DNA from: Lachnospiraceae bacterium | GTDB lineage: Bacteria; Bacillota; Clostridia; Lachnospirales; Lachnospiraceae | Length of the DNA: 64,000 nt | Direction: 5' to 3' | Assembly: GCA_028689715.1 (NCBI GenBank) | Contig: JAQVCQ010000001.1 | Span: 54,787-118,786, forward strand | In this document: in pieces, positions 53,662 through 63,117 of the stretch | Layout: every line of letters starts with the position of its first letter | Position numbering within the stretch: position 1 is the stretch's first letter | Program-made: the position numbers and the translations under genes | Notes under the pieces: model-generated | Seen by the model: the letters and a program-made list of their open reading frames with translations, nothing else | Databases searched by the model: none | What the model was told of the DNA's origin: nothing

Positions 53662-56040
53662 ATGACAAATTTTATCTATACCAAAAAGAGTAAATTTTGT
53701 TTTCTTGTATTTCAGAATATTAGTATCTGTGCTATCGCGGTCTGTATTTCAGTTATGTTTCTTTTTTCATCGGTGCCGGTTTCTGGTATCTATGGAACCT
53801 ATCAATATGGGATAGATCTGTTTGACTCAAGCGGACAGTTTGAAGATACAGATGTGTTCTATTATTTGCTTTCTGACAGTGTGGATGAAGTAGTCAGATA
53901 TGCTGTGATCAGGGAACAAATGGAAACAGAAGGCGTTTTTGACGGAAAAAAGGTCATTGACATTGAGAAGTTCGCGAAACGCTATGAATATGGAAGCAGT
54001 TCTGGCAGTCTTAGTTATTATCTGGAAGATTTGATCCGGTGGGGGCAGTATGGGATCGAATATGAAGAATCACAGGCAGCTAAAACATTATTTCCGCAGG
54101 AGCAGGGGAACCTGTATCCTTCAAAACTGATTGAAAGATATCAGCCTGTTGACGCAGAGTCCATTATGGATTTTGTATCTGAGGAAACAAGTTATGAAGA
54201 ACTTTGCGGATATCTGAAAAATAGCATTGAATCACTTTCTTATAATTATTATCAATACAGACAGTTTCAAAATATATATAAAGTAGATAAGACGAATCTG
54301 CGATACTACATCATAACAGGCGACCAGGATAAAAATACCAGCATTTATAGCAATATTCCGGGCATGAAAAACGAAATGGAAGCAGAGCGTTATATCCGTA
54401 ATCTTGGGAAACATATTTATTATGATGCGCACAATCTTTCATTTGATACAGATACACTGATCGGTGAAGAAGAGTTTACCGGATATCTTAATGAGTACGA
54501 GTATGCATTTACTGATAATTATAAGATCATGATCGGAATTGATACATCATACCCCAATGGAGACGGATTTTCCAATGGGTATCATAATTATAATACGGTC
54601 ATGCCTTATATTGAGCCATTTATTATATTAGTATTGATCAGCGTGGTCCTTTATCTGCTTTGCTTTGTAATTATTACTTCTCTGTCTGGAAAATCTGGTC
54701 GTAATTCTATGATACAGCTATCCGGATTTGACCTTTGTAACACAGAATGTTCAGTATTTGTTGCTGTTTTGATCTGTTCCGCAACAGGAATTGTGGCAGC
54801 ACTTTCAATGAATTGGTTATATGAAGTAGAAAGCAATAAATTTATATTTATCATTGGAGCAGTACTGGGGATTTTATCTTTTCATATAGCTTTTATGTAT
54901 TTTTATCTCAGTCTTGTTCGCAGAATCAAAGCAAAAACTTTATGGAAGAACAGTCTGATCAGGAAGATTCTGATCCGGCTCGTAAGATTTATCCGATTTA
55001 TATTCAGACAGGTGCAAAAAATCTTTTTCAGGATGTGCGATAATGGCTCTACTATTGCCAGAACATGGATACCATATTTGTTGTTTCTGTTCATGAATCT
55101 GGTGTTTGTGCTTTCGGGATGGACAGGTATTCTGATCATATTTATATTTGATTTATTGATCGGAATATATCTGTATTCGGAAAACAAAGCAAAACAAAAA
55201 ATAGTCAGTGGTGTTGAACAGATTAAAGAAGGCGATATGTCCTGCCAGATCGATACAAAAGCGATGCATGGGGATGTTTTATTTTTAGCAAATGCAGTGA
55301 ACACAATGGGTGATGCAATCAGGCACGCAGTCGAGACAAGCATGAAAGACGAGAGATTAAAAGCTGATCTGATCACCAATGTTTCTCATGATATTAAAAC
55401 ACCACTCACATCGATCATTAATTATGTTAATTTACTCAAACGTGAAAATATAGAAGATGAGAATGTAAAAAAATATATTGAGATACTGGAGTCGAAATCT
55501 CAAAGATTAAAACAGCTTACGGAAGATCTTGTTGAGGCATCAAAGATTTCTTCTGGTAATGTAACACTACAGATTACCAGACTGAACTTCATAGAATTAT
55601 TAAATCAGACATTAGGTGAATTTTCAGAGAATTTTGAAAAGAAAAATCTTAGTATTGTATTAAATGTACCGGATCAGCCTGTCGTCATTGAAGCAGACAG
55701 TCGTCACATATGGCGCGTAATCGAAAATTTATTTAAAAACGTTGAAAAGTATGCCATGGAAAATACAAGGGTCTATATTGATATTTCTGATGAGACAAAA
55801 AATGGTGAGCAATATGTTACTTTTTCGGTTAAAAACATATCCAGACAGCCATTGAATTTTGATGCGAATGATCTGACCGAACGTTTTATACGCGGTGATG
55901 TAGCAAGAAGTACTGAGGGAAGTGGTCTGGGGCTTTCTATCGCAAAAGATCTGACCTTGCTTCAGGGTGGAACATTTGAGATCTATCTGGATGGTGACCT
56001 TTTTAAGATTATGTTGACTTTTCGCAAAATGCCGACTTGA
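53662..56040 (+). CDS. Sensor histidine kinase with a large extracytoplasmic domain
   Basis: 792 residues. A membrane helix (about 12-34), a roughly 270-residue extracytoplasmic domain of no recognisable family, then several further helices (about 310-330, 350-372, 380-405 and two near 470-510), a short HAMP-like linker, dimerisation helix with the phospho-His in NVSHDIKTPLTSI, and the ATPase domain (N box NLFKNVEKYA, GSGLGLSIAKDL). The layout of one helix, a sensor, then a bundle is odd for a two-helix kinase. Partner of the adjacent regulator. Ligand unknown; vancomycin or wall stress is only a guess by analogy to VanS. Confidence 0.88.
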   Translation: MTNFIYTKKSKFCFLVFQNISICAIAVCISVMFLFSSVPVSGIYGTYQYGIDLFDSSGQFEDTDVFYYLLSDSVDEVVRYAVIREQMETEGVFDGKKVIDIEKFAKRYEYGSSSGSLSYYLEDLIRWGQYGIEYEESQAAKTLFPQEQGNLYPSKLIERYQPVDAESIMDFVSEETSYEELCGYLKNSIESLSYNYYQYRQFQNIYKVDKTNLRYYIITGDQDKNTSIYSNIPGMKNEMEAERYIRNLGKHIYYDAHNLSFDTDTLIGEEEFTGYLNEYEYAFTDNYKIMIGIDTSYPNGDGFSNGYHNYNTVMPYIEPFIILVLISVVLYLLCFVIITSLSGKSGRNSMIQLSGFDLCNTECSVFVAVLICSATGIVAALSMNWLYEVESNKFIFIIGAVLGILSFHIAFMYFYLSLVRRIKAKTLWKNSLIRKILIRLVRFIRFIFRQVQKIFFRMCDNGSTIARTWIPYLLFLFMNLVFVLSGWTGILIIFIFDLLIGIYLYSENKAKQKIVSGVEQIKEGDMSCQIDTKAMHGDVLFLANAVNTMGDAIRHAVETSMKDERLKADLITNVSHDIKTPLTSIINYVNLLKRENIEDENVKKYIEILESKSQRLKQLTEDLVEASKISSGNVTLQITRLNFIELLNQTLGEFSENFEKKNLSIVLNVPDQPVVIEADSRHIWRVIENLFKNVEKYAMENTRVYIDISDETKNGEQYVTFSVKNISRQPLNFDANDLTERFIRGDVARSTEGSGLGLSIAKDLTLLQGGTFEIYLDGDLFKIMLTFRKMPT

Positions 56041-56136
56041 TTTTAATAGAACTTGTTACTCTTATACAAAATTAAAAATAAATTTTAGCTAATTAGTTTA
56101 TTTCTAAAAAGTTTAATTCATAGTATGATGTTGTAG

Positions 56137-56169
56137 ATAGCTTAAGCTCAAAAGGCTTAAGCTATTTTT
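56137..56169 (+). terminator. Intrinsic terminator after the two-component operon
   Basis: An 11-bp perfect stem, ATAGCTTAAGC (56137-56147) with GCTTAAGCTAT (56155-56165), then T5. The 96 bp between it and the kinase stop codon are AT-rich with no other feature seen. Confidence 0.85.
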
Positions 56170-56243
56170 GCCTATTCAATATTTCATTCTAATATGGATG
56201 TGGCAGAGAGAAGAGAGAGAAAAGAGAGAAGAGGTAACAAAAA

Positions 56244-58406
56244 ATGCAGAAGGAAAGAGCGGCAAAAAAAGGCGCCCTGGTTAAATTTGGGCAAAAAAAG
56301 AAAAAAACAGAATCAAGTGCAAAAAAACAACCTAAAAGAGCAGGAAAAGTGCGAACAGAGAGTAGGATACGGTTTGGTATCGGTGGTAAGATCATGTCTG
56401 TTAGTTTAATTCCGGTTCTTTTTATAGTTTTATTAGGTGTTTTTTCGTATCAAAAGGCATCAAATGCAATTATTGAAAACTACGAAGTATCGACATTTAA
56501 CACCATTACCAAAATTTCAGAATACTATGATCTTTATTTTAAAAATGCTGAACAGATTTCATTGGATCTGTATGTAGATAATAATATTACAAAATATTAT
56601 TCTGCTTATTTTCAAAATGATCCAACAGAAGAAGTAACAACACTGAATGAAATCAAACAGGAGATTCTGATCAAGCAAAGGTCAGATGCGAGCATAACAG
56701 GAATTCATATACTCAGCAATTATGGGAATTCCTATTCTACATTTAATTCAATTGAGAACAATCAGTTTCAAAATCTGATGGAATCAGAAGAAGGAAAAAT
56801 TATTTCTTCAGCAGGCGGTCAGGCTGTGTGGCTTGGGTCACATCCAGCAATCGATGCGGTAACACAAATGACACAGGATCATTATGGAATCAGTGTCAGC
56901 AGGACAATGAAGGGAAGTTCCATGAAAGATGCTGCGCTGATCACGATTGACATGGATGCCTCCTTTCTTTCTTCACCAATCGAAAGCATGAATTTGCCGG
57001 AAGGAAGCTATTGTGCGCTGGTCACACAGGATGGGAGAGAGATCACATCTGATAAGATGCAGGGACTGATACAGATCAATAATCAGGAATTTTATCAGTC
57101 GATCATATCTTCCGAGGAAACTACAAATTATCGTTATGTGGAAATGGATCATAAAAAATATTTATATCTATTTTCGAAAATAGGCAGTACACAGAATGTT
57201 GTATGTTGCATGATACCCCAAAGTGCAATTTTAGAGCAGGCGAATGATATCAGGACCTTTACATTTGTAATTGTATTCATTGCATCCGTTGTCGCGATCG
57301 CATTAAGTCTCATCATGGCAGTTGGTATAAAAAAAGTAATGCGCGAATTGAATCTGATTGCAAAAAAAGCAGCAGAAGGCGATATGACACAACTGATCAC
57401 TGAAAAAAGAAAAGATGAATTCGGACTCCTGAATAGACACCTTTCTGGTATGTTCAGTGGGATGAAAGAGCTGATCGGTAAAGTAAGCGAAGTGACAGAA
57501 TCAGTTTCGCTCTCGTCAAAAGATGTTGCGGACAGTTCTATATCTTTGGTTGATAATGCAAAACAGATTTCACAGACAGTTGGGAACATTGAGCTTGGAA
57601 TTAACGAACAGGCGGGAAATGCTGAAAACTGTATGAAGAAAATGGACGAGTTATCAGGATTGATCAATAATGTAGTGGATCGTACAGGACAGATCAATGA
57701 ACTTGCAGAAAAAACAAAGAACATATTATTGCAAAATAGTAACATCATGCATGGACTTGCACAAAATGTAAAATCATCGACCGGAATTTCCAGAACAGCG
57801 ATGGAAGAGATGGCAAATTTATCGTTGCAGTCAAGGGAAATCAATTCCATAACGGAAACGATCAATGAAATAGCAGACCAGACCAATCTATTAGCATTAA
57901 ATGCATCCATTGAAGCTGCAAGAGCAGGTGAGGCAGGCAGAGGATTTGCGGTAGTAGCAGAAGAGATCAGGAAACTGGCGGTCGGATCAATGACTGCTTC
58001 CAGCCAGATCACAAAAATCATTGGTAATATACAGATAAAAATGGAAGAGACTTCAAACATTGTAAAACAGTCGGGTGAAATGATTTCATCACAGGAAGAT
58101 GCACTTGAGCAGACGATCAATTCTTTTTCTGAAGTGACCATGCAGATGGATCGATTAAAGGACAATATCACAAAAATCGTTCAGGAAGCGGAAGGAATGA
58201 GTGGTGCAAAAGAAGCGACCATGGGAGCAATTGAGAGTATATCGGCAGTATTGGAAGAAACAGCGGCTTCTTCCACAGAAGTACTGACGGCAGTAGGAAG
58301 ACAGGAAAAGACAATTGAGACATTGAGCAGTGAGGCAGGACAGCTTGAAGAGAAAGCATTGCAGCTAAAAGATGCAATCAGAATATTTAAGATCATAGAA
58401 GAATAG
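56244..58406 (+). CDS. Methyl-accepting chemotaxis protein
   Basis: 720 residues. An unusually basic cytoplasmic N-terminus of about 50 residues (Lys/Arg-rich, [14 protein letters not shown]) precedes helix 1 (about 52-72), a Cache-like extracellular sensor (about 75-335), helix 2 (about 338-360), a HAMP region and a long signalling coiled coil with the kinase-contact tip [20 protein letters not shown]. Binds ligands outside and controls CheA. No che or flagellar genes are in the window. The start is marked by AGAGG 9 nt upstream, within a purine-rich GA tract. No sigma-28 promoter is convincing. Confidence 0.92.
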   Translation: MQKERAAKKGALVKFGQKKKKTESSAKKQPKRAGKVRTESRIRFGIGGKIMSVSLIPVLFIVLLGVFSYQKASNAIIENYEVSTFNTITKISEYYDLYFKNAEQISLDLYVDNNITKYYSAYFQNDPTEEVTTLNEIKQEILIKQRSDASITGIHILSNYGNSYSTFNSIENNQFQNLMESEEGKIISSAGGQAVWLGSHPAIDAVTQMTQDHYGISVSRTMKGSSMKDAALITIDMDASFLSSPIESMNLPEGSYCALVTQDGREITSDKMQGLIQINNQEFYQSIISSEETTNYRYVEMDHKKYLYLFSKIGSTQNVVCCMIPQSAILEQANDIRTFTFVIVFIASVVAIALSLIMAVGIKKVMRELNLIAKKAAEGDMTQLITEKRKDEFGLLNRHLSGMFSGMKELIGKVSEVTESVSLSSKDVADSSISLVDNAKQISQTVGNIELGINEQAGNAENCMKKMDELSGLINNVVDRTGQINELAEKTKNILLQNSNIMHGLAQNVKSSTGISRTAMEEMANLSLQSREINSITETINEIADQTNLLALNASIEAARAGEAGRGFAVVAEEIRKLAVGSMTASSQITKIIGNIQIKMEETSNIVKQSGEMISSQEDALEQTINSFSEVTMQMDRLKDNITKIVQEAEGMSGAKEATMGAIESISAVLEETAASSTEVLTAVGRQEKTIETLSSEAGQLEEKALQLKDAIRIFKIIEE

Positions 58407-58412
58407 AAAAAT

Positions 58413-58442
58413 AAAAAACAGCTCCCAGTGGAGCTGTTTTTT
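58413..58442. terminator. Bidirectional terminator between the chemoreceptor and prs
   Basis: CAGCTCC (58419-58425) and GGAGCTG (58430-58436) flanked by A6 on the left and T6 on the right, so both converging genes can end here. Confidence 0.9.
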
Positions 58443-59625
58443 ATAAGATCAGTTTTCCAGCATGGTATTCAGCCAGAAAGTTCTGTATTTTCTCTGTAGG
58501 TGTCAGTACGTTTCCTACAGAAACATCATGATTCATAAAATCTATTATAGAAGCCATAAATTTACTCATGTCTGCTTTGATATAATAAGGCTTTGAATCA
58601 AGTTCTGTTGGAAGATAAGTCAGATTCGTTGTTATGACTCGGTCAAAATATCCTTTTTCAAAAGCAGTATCAAATGCGGAGAGGCCATTCGTGAATAACC
58701 CAAATGTACAGCATATAAACACACGTTTTGCTTTCATTTCTTTTAATTGTCTTGCAGTGTCAATCATACTTTCACCGGAAGAGATCATATCATCAATAAT
58801 AATGACATCCTTCCCCTCTATGTTGTCACCAAGGAATTCATGTGCGACAATTGGGTTCTTTCCATTCACGATCGTGGAGTAATCCCGACGTTTATAGAAC
58901 ATACCGGTATCAACGCCCAAAACGCTGGAAAAATATACAGCTCTGTCTAAAGCGCCTTCATCAGGACTGATCACGACTGTATGCTCTTTATCAACGATCA
59001 GATCTTTTTCATATTTCAGTAATGCACGGATGAACTGGTATGGAGGAATAAAATTATCAAATCCGTTCAGAGGGGTTGAGTTCTGAATACGTGGATCATG
59101 TGCATCAAATGTAATAAAATTAACGACACCCATAGAAGCGAGTTCTTTCAGGGCAAATGCACTGTCAAGTGATTCGCGGCCATTTCGCTTGTGCTGTCTT
59201 CCTTCATACATAAAAGGCATGATCACGTTGATCCTGCGTGCCTTGCCGGCTACCGTTGCGATCACACGTTTTAGATCCTGGAAGTGATCATCAGGAGATT
59301 TATGATTGGTATATCCGTTAACAGAATAGGTAATGCTGTGATTACATACATCAACGATGATGAACAGATCTTTGCCACGAACCGTTTCCCTAAGAATCCC
59401 TTTTCCTTCGCCGGTTCCGAATCTTGGACAATCTGCTTTGATCAGATAATTGTCTGAGACATATCCCTGAAAGGCCGGATCATTTTTTGAGGGATGATTG
59501 ATCTCTCTACGGAACGTCACAAGATGCGAGTTTACTTGTTCACCGAGCGCATGGGCGCTATCCATGGCAATTACTTTAAGGGGGCCGACAGGCATAGCGT
59601 TTTGAAGTTCGCAAATGTTAGGCAT
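58441..59625 (-). CDS. prs: Ribose-phosphate pyrophosphokinase, long form
   Basis: Makes PRPP from ribose 5-phosphate and ATP. 394 residues, against about 315 in E. coli and Bacillus. The PRPP loop DVIIIDDMISSGES and the upstream SPDEGALDRAVYFSSVLG are intact, while the N-terminal half has insertions (for example RREINHPSKNDPAFQGYVSDN and around SVNGYTNHKSPD). The frame extends to 59775, but the ATG at 59625 has GGAGG 7 nt upstream and starts MPNICELQNAMP, so the extra 50 residues are not real. Expressed from a good promoter that abuts the DUF512 promoter. Confidence 0.92.
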   Translation of the reverse strand: MPNICELQNAMPVGPLKVIAMDSAHALGEQVNSHLVTFRREINHPSKNDPAFQGYVSDNYLIKADCPRFGTGEGKGILRETVRGKDLFIIVDVCNHSITYSVNGYTNHKSPDDHFQDLKRVIATVAGKARRINVIMPFMYEGRQHKRNGRESLDSAFALKELASMGVVNFITFDAHDPRIQNSTPLNGFDNFIPPYQFIRALLKYEKDLIVDKEHTVVISPDEGALDRAVYFSSVLGVDTGMFYKRRDYSTIVNGKNPIVAHEFLGDNIEGKDVIIIDDMISSGESMIDTARQLKEMKAKRVFICCTFGLFTNGLSAFDTAFEKGYFDRVITTNLTYLPTELDSKPYYIKADMSKFMASIIDFMNHDVSVGNVLTPTEKIQNFLAEYHAGKLIL

Positions 59626-59679
59626 ATTTTCCTCCGAAATAATAAATACAGTATGGGTACGTTTGTGACCACCTAATAT

Positions 59680-59708
59680 TTTATAACATTCTGCTAGTGA
59701 CACGTCAA
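59680..59708 (-). promoter_or_regulatory. Promoter of prs
   Basis: Reverse strand: TTGACG (59703-59708), 17-nt spacer, TATAAA (59680-59685). Its -35 box abuts the -35 box of the opposite promoter. Confidence 0.75.
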
Positions 59709-59725
59709 GGAAATTCGAGTAATAT
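59697..59725 (+). promoter_or_regulatory. Promoter of the DUF512 gene
   Basis: GTGACA (59697-59702), 17-nt spacer, TAATAT (59720-59725), 32 bp before the DUF512 start codon. Confidence 0.55.
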
Positions 59726-59757
59726 AAAGGTAATGGATTCATTAAAAAGGAGTATGC

Positions 59758-61080
59758 ATGAAAACAAAAGGACATAAGATCAGTTCTATTACACCGGGCA
59801 GCATTGCGGAAGAGATGCAGGTGCAGGCGGGCGATCTCTTATTAAAGATAAACGGCGAAGATATGGAAGATATTTTTGACTACCAGTTTCTGATTCAGAC
59901 TGACTATCTGGAAATACTGATACAGAAAATGGATGGAGAAGAGTGGATTCTTGAAATTGATAAGGATGAAGATGAAGATCTGGGAATCGTTTTTGAGAAT
60001 GGATTAATGGATGACTACAAATCCTGCCACAATAAGTGTATTTTTTGTTTTATTGATCAAATGCCGGAAGGAATGAGAGAAACACTTTACTTTAAAGATG
60101 ATGACTCGAGACTTTCATTTCTGCAGGGAAATTATGTTACATTAACAAATATGTCTGAAGCGGATATCAACAGAATCATTAAATACAGGCTTTCACCAAT
60201 CAATATATCATTTCAGACTACAAATCCAGAACTACGCTGTAAGATGCTGAATAACCGTTTTGCAGGAGAAGCATTAAAAAAAGTAGACCGTTTTTATGAT
60301 GCAGGAATCTATATGAATGGTCAGATCGTGCTTTGTAAGGGAGTCAACGACGGTGTGGAACTTGAACGATCGATCAGAGACCTTACAAAATATCTTCCAT
60401 ATCTGGAAAGCGTTTCAGTTGTACCAGTGGGAATTACTAAATTTCGGGATGGACTCTACCCGATGGAAGAATTTACAAAGGAAGATGCCTGCAGCATGCT
60501 TGATCTGATCCAGTCGTGGCAGGAAAAAGTTTATGAAGAGTACGGACTTCATTTTATACATGCAAGTGATGAATGGTATATCTTGGCAGGAAGAGAACTG
60601 CCCGGAGCTGAGCAGTATGATGGATATCTTCAACTTGAAAATGGAGTTGGAATGCTGCGTCTCTTGCTTGACGAGTTCGAGGAGGCAATTTCTGATCCGG
60701 ACACATTAAAATCTGCAAATAGCAATCAGCATCTGTCCATAGCAACTGGAAGGCTTGCTTATCCAACGATCCTTCAGATGTCAGAACGTATAATGGAGCA
60801 GTTTTCAAGCGTGAAGATCACTGTGTTTCCAATAAAAAACAATTTTTTTGGAGAAAAGATCACGGTATCAGGATTGCTGACAGGGCAGGATTTAGCGGAC
60901 CAGTTAAAAGGCAAAGATCTGGGTGAAAGATTATTGCTTCCACAAAATGTTCTACGCAGTGGAGAGGTCGTATTTCTTGATGACATGACACTTCAAGACC
61001 TTGAAAAGGCTTTACAAGTCAAAATAGATATTGTAAAATCAAGCGGACAAGATTTTGTAAATATGATACTGAACAATTAG
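59758..61080 (+). CDS. DUF512 radical SAM-like protein with N-terminal PDZ-like domain
   Basis: 440 residues. The N-terminus reads as a PDZ-like segment (ISSITPGSIAEEMQVQAGD), then the radical SAM cysteine motif CHNKCIFCF (about 90-98) with FIDQMPEGMR, GNYVTLTN and SVVPVGITKFRDGLYP, and a C-terminal beta region. DUF512 proteins occur across Clostridia, typically encoded next to der. Reaction unknown; an Fe-S enzyme using S-adenosylmethionine is implied. AAAGGAG precedes the ATG. Followed closely by der. Confidence 0.9.
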   Translation: MKTKGHKISSITPGSIAEEMQVQAGDLLLKINGEDMEDIFDYQFLIQTDYLEILIQKMDGEEWILEIDKDEDEDLGIVFENGLMDDYKSCHNKCIFCFIDQMPEGMRETLYFKDDDSRLSFLQGNYVTLTNMSEADINRIIKYRLSPINISFQTTNPELRCKMLNNRFAGEALKKVDRFYDAGIYMNGQIVLCKGVNDGVELERSIRDLTKYLPYLESVSVVPVGITKFRDGLYPMEEFTKEDACSMLDLIQSWQEKVYEEYGLHFIHASDEWYILAGRELPGAEQYDGYLQLENGVGMLRLLLDEFEEAISDPDTLKSANSNQHLSIATGRLAYPTILQMSERIMEQFSSVKITVFPIKNNFFGEKITVSGLLTGQDLADQLKGKDLGERLLLPQNVLRSGEVVFLDDMTLQDLEKALQVKIDIVKSSGQDFVNMILNN

Positions 61081-61113
61081 TTAATTTAGCGAAATATAAG
61101 AATGGAGTTTAGA

Positions 61114-62448
61114 ATGGGAAAGAAAAAATCGAAGCCGATCGTTGCAGTTGTTGGCAGACCAAATGTTGGGAAGTCTACATTGTTCAATGCACTGGCAGGA
61201 GATATGATTTCAATAGTAAAAGATACACCAGGTATTACACGTGATAGAATTTATGCAGATGTTACCTGGCTTGATGTTTCATTTACACTGATCGATACCG
61301 GTGGTATCGAACCGGACAGTAAGGACATTATATTGTCTCAAATGCGTGAGCAGGCAGAAATAGCGATTGAAACAGCAGATGTTATTTTGTTCATGGTAGA
61401 TGTAAAACAGGGGCTGACGGATAATGATTCAAAAGTAGCCAATATTCTTCGTAAGTCTCAAAAACCGATCCTGCTTGTAGTAAATAAAGTAGATGATTTT
61501 AATAAGTTCATGCCGGATGTATATGAATTCTATAATCTTGGAATTGGTGAACCACATCCAGTGTCTTCTGTCAACAGACTTGGAATCGGCGATCTGCTAG
61601 ATGACGTCATTGAAAAATTTGATCTTACAAATACTGAGCAGGAAGAAGATGAAAGACCTAAAATCGCAATTGTTGGAAAACCAAATGTTGGTAAATCTTC
61701 TATTATAAATAAACTTCTGGGAGAAAACAGACTGATTGTTTCTGATATTGCAGGAACAACAAGGGATGCTGTTGATACTGAAGTCGTATTTGATGGAAAA
61801 GAATATGTTTTTATCGATACAGCCGGGCTTAGACGCAAGAGTAAGATCAAAGAAGAGCTGGAACATTATATGATCATCCGTACCGTAAGTGCTGTGGAAC
61901 GGGCAGATATTGTGATTGTTGTGATCGATGCGGAAGAAGGTATTACGGAACAGGATGCCAAGATTGCCGGAATCGCACATGACAGGGGAAAAGGAATTAT
62001 TGTAGCTGTCAATAAATGGGATGCTGTTGAAAAAGATGATAAGACTATTTATCGTTTTACCGAAAAAGTAAGAAATACATTATCTTTTATGCAATACGCT
62101 GAAATATTATTTATTTCAGCAAAGACAGGACAGAGACTGGTTAAATTGTACGAACTGATCGATATGGTGATTCAGAATCAGAATATGCGTATTGCGACAG
62201 GTGTTCTGAATGAAATCATGACAGAGGCAGTAGCAATGCAGCAGCCACCTTCTGATAAAGGAAAACGCTTAAAACTATACTACATTACACAGGTCGCGGT
62301 AAAACCGCCTACATTTGTAATATTTGTAAACGACAAAGAATTAATGCATTTTTCATATACGAGATATATTGAAAATCAGATCAGAGATACCTTTGGATTT
62401 AAAGGTACCGCTTTAAAATTTATTATCAGGGAACGGAAGGAGTCTTAA
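61114..62448 (+). CDS. der: Ribosome biogenesis GTPase Der (EngA)
   Basis: 444 residues with two GTPase domains in tandem. First: [28 protein letters not shown]; second (from about 180): [30 protein letters not shown]; then a KH-like C-terminal domain. Acts in 50S subunit assembly. The ATG at 61114 has GGAG 6 nt upstream; an ATG at 61102 would sit inside the ribosome binding site. plsY begins 4 bp after the stop. Confidence 0.97.
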   Translation: MGKKKSKPIVAVVGRPNVGKSTLFNALAGDMISIVKDTPGITRDRIYADVTWLDVSFTLIDTGGIEPDSKDIILSQMREQAEIAIETADVILFMVDVKQGLTDNDSKVANILRKSQKPILLVVNKVDDFNKFMPDVYEFYNLGIGEPHPVSSVNRLGIGDLLDDVIEKFDLTNTEQEEDERPKIAIVGKPNVGKSSIINKLLGENRLIVSDIAGTTRDAVDTEVVFDGKEYVFIDTAGLRRKSKIKEELEHYMIIRTVSAVERADIVIVVIDAEEGITEQDAKIAGIAHDRGKGIIVAVNKWDAVEKDDKTIYRFTEKVRNTLSFMQYAEILFISAKTGQRLVKLYELIDMVIQNQNMRIATGVLNEIMTEAVAMQQPPSDKGKRLKLYYITQVAVKPPTFVIFVNDKELMHFSYTRYIENQIRDTFGFKGTALKFIIRERKES

Positions 62449-62451
62449 GGC

Positions 62452-63096
62452 ATGGAACGACTTTATTGCCTACTGATTGGGTATCTTTTTGGCTTATTTC
62501 AGACTGCATATATTTACGGTAGAATGAATGGGATCGACATTAGGGATCATGGAAGCGGAAATGCAGGAACAACAAACACGTTAAGGATACTTGGTAAGAA
62601 AGCCGGAGTGCTCGTTTTAATTGGTGATATTACAAAAACGATTTTGGCAATCAGTGTTGCCCGAGTACTGTTTGGAGAGTCAAGACCTGAAATGATTTAT
62701 TTGTTATCCCTATATGCTGCTGCAGGCGCAATCCTTGGTCATAACTTTCCGTTTTATCTTAACTTCAAAGGTGGTAAGGGAATTGCTGCGACCGCAGGGT
62801 TATTGTTGTCGTTTCACTGGCTCTTTACCATGATTGCAGTTCCCTTGTTTTTTGGAACATTTTTTCTGACACATTATGTTTCATTAGGTTCCTTATTGGT
62901 GTATGCAGGATTTTTAATTGAAATAGTTGTATTAGGACAAAGTGGGTTTTTTCAAATGACACAGGCGCATTTAAATGAAATGTATCTATTAGCGCTTTTC
63001 CTGACTGTAATGGCGTATGCAAAGCATCGAACCAATATTGTCAGACTGGCAAAAGGGGAAGAACGCAAGACTTATCTTACAAAAAAGAATTCATAA
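62452..63096 (+). CDS. plsY: Glycerol-3-phosphate acyltransferase PlsY
   Basis: 214 residues, five predicted membrane helices. The active-site motifs SGNAGTTNTLR, GHNFPFYLNFKGGKGIA and the membrane-end TVMAYAKHRTN are present. Uses acyl-phosphate made by PlsX (encoded at 33.6 kb) to acylate glycerol 3-phosphate, itself supplied by GpsA encoded next. Overlap-close spacing in der-plsY-gpsA implies an operon. Confidence 0.95.
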   Translation: MERLYCLLIGYLFGLFQTAYIYGRMNGIDIRDHGSGNAGTTNTLRILGKKAGVLVLIGDITKTILAISVARVLFGESRPEMIYLLSLYAAAGAILGHNFPFYLNFKGGKGIAATAGLLLSFHWLFTMIAVPLFFGTFFLTHYVSLGSLLVYAGFLIEIVVLGQSGFFQMTQAHLNEMYLLALFLTVMAYAKHRTNIVRLAKGEERKTYLTKKNS

Positions 63097-63117
63097 AAAG
63101 AACAGGAGCACATTCAT

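Noticed and set aside
56203..56233. GA-rich tract as a microsatellite or phase-variable repeat
   Set aside because: The repeat is irregular (mixed GA, GAA and GAGA), and serves as the ribosome binding region; no uniform unit to slip.
57149..58171. A 340-codon open frame on the reverse strand within the chemoreceptor gene
   Set aside because: It is antisense to the conserved signalling domain, has no ribosome binding site and its translation is low-complexity Ser/Phe/Ile; a shadow of codon bias.
59626..59775. 50-residue N-terminal extension of prs
   Set aside because: It would include the promoter region; the ATG at 59625 has a GGAGG site and fits the family start.
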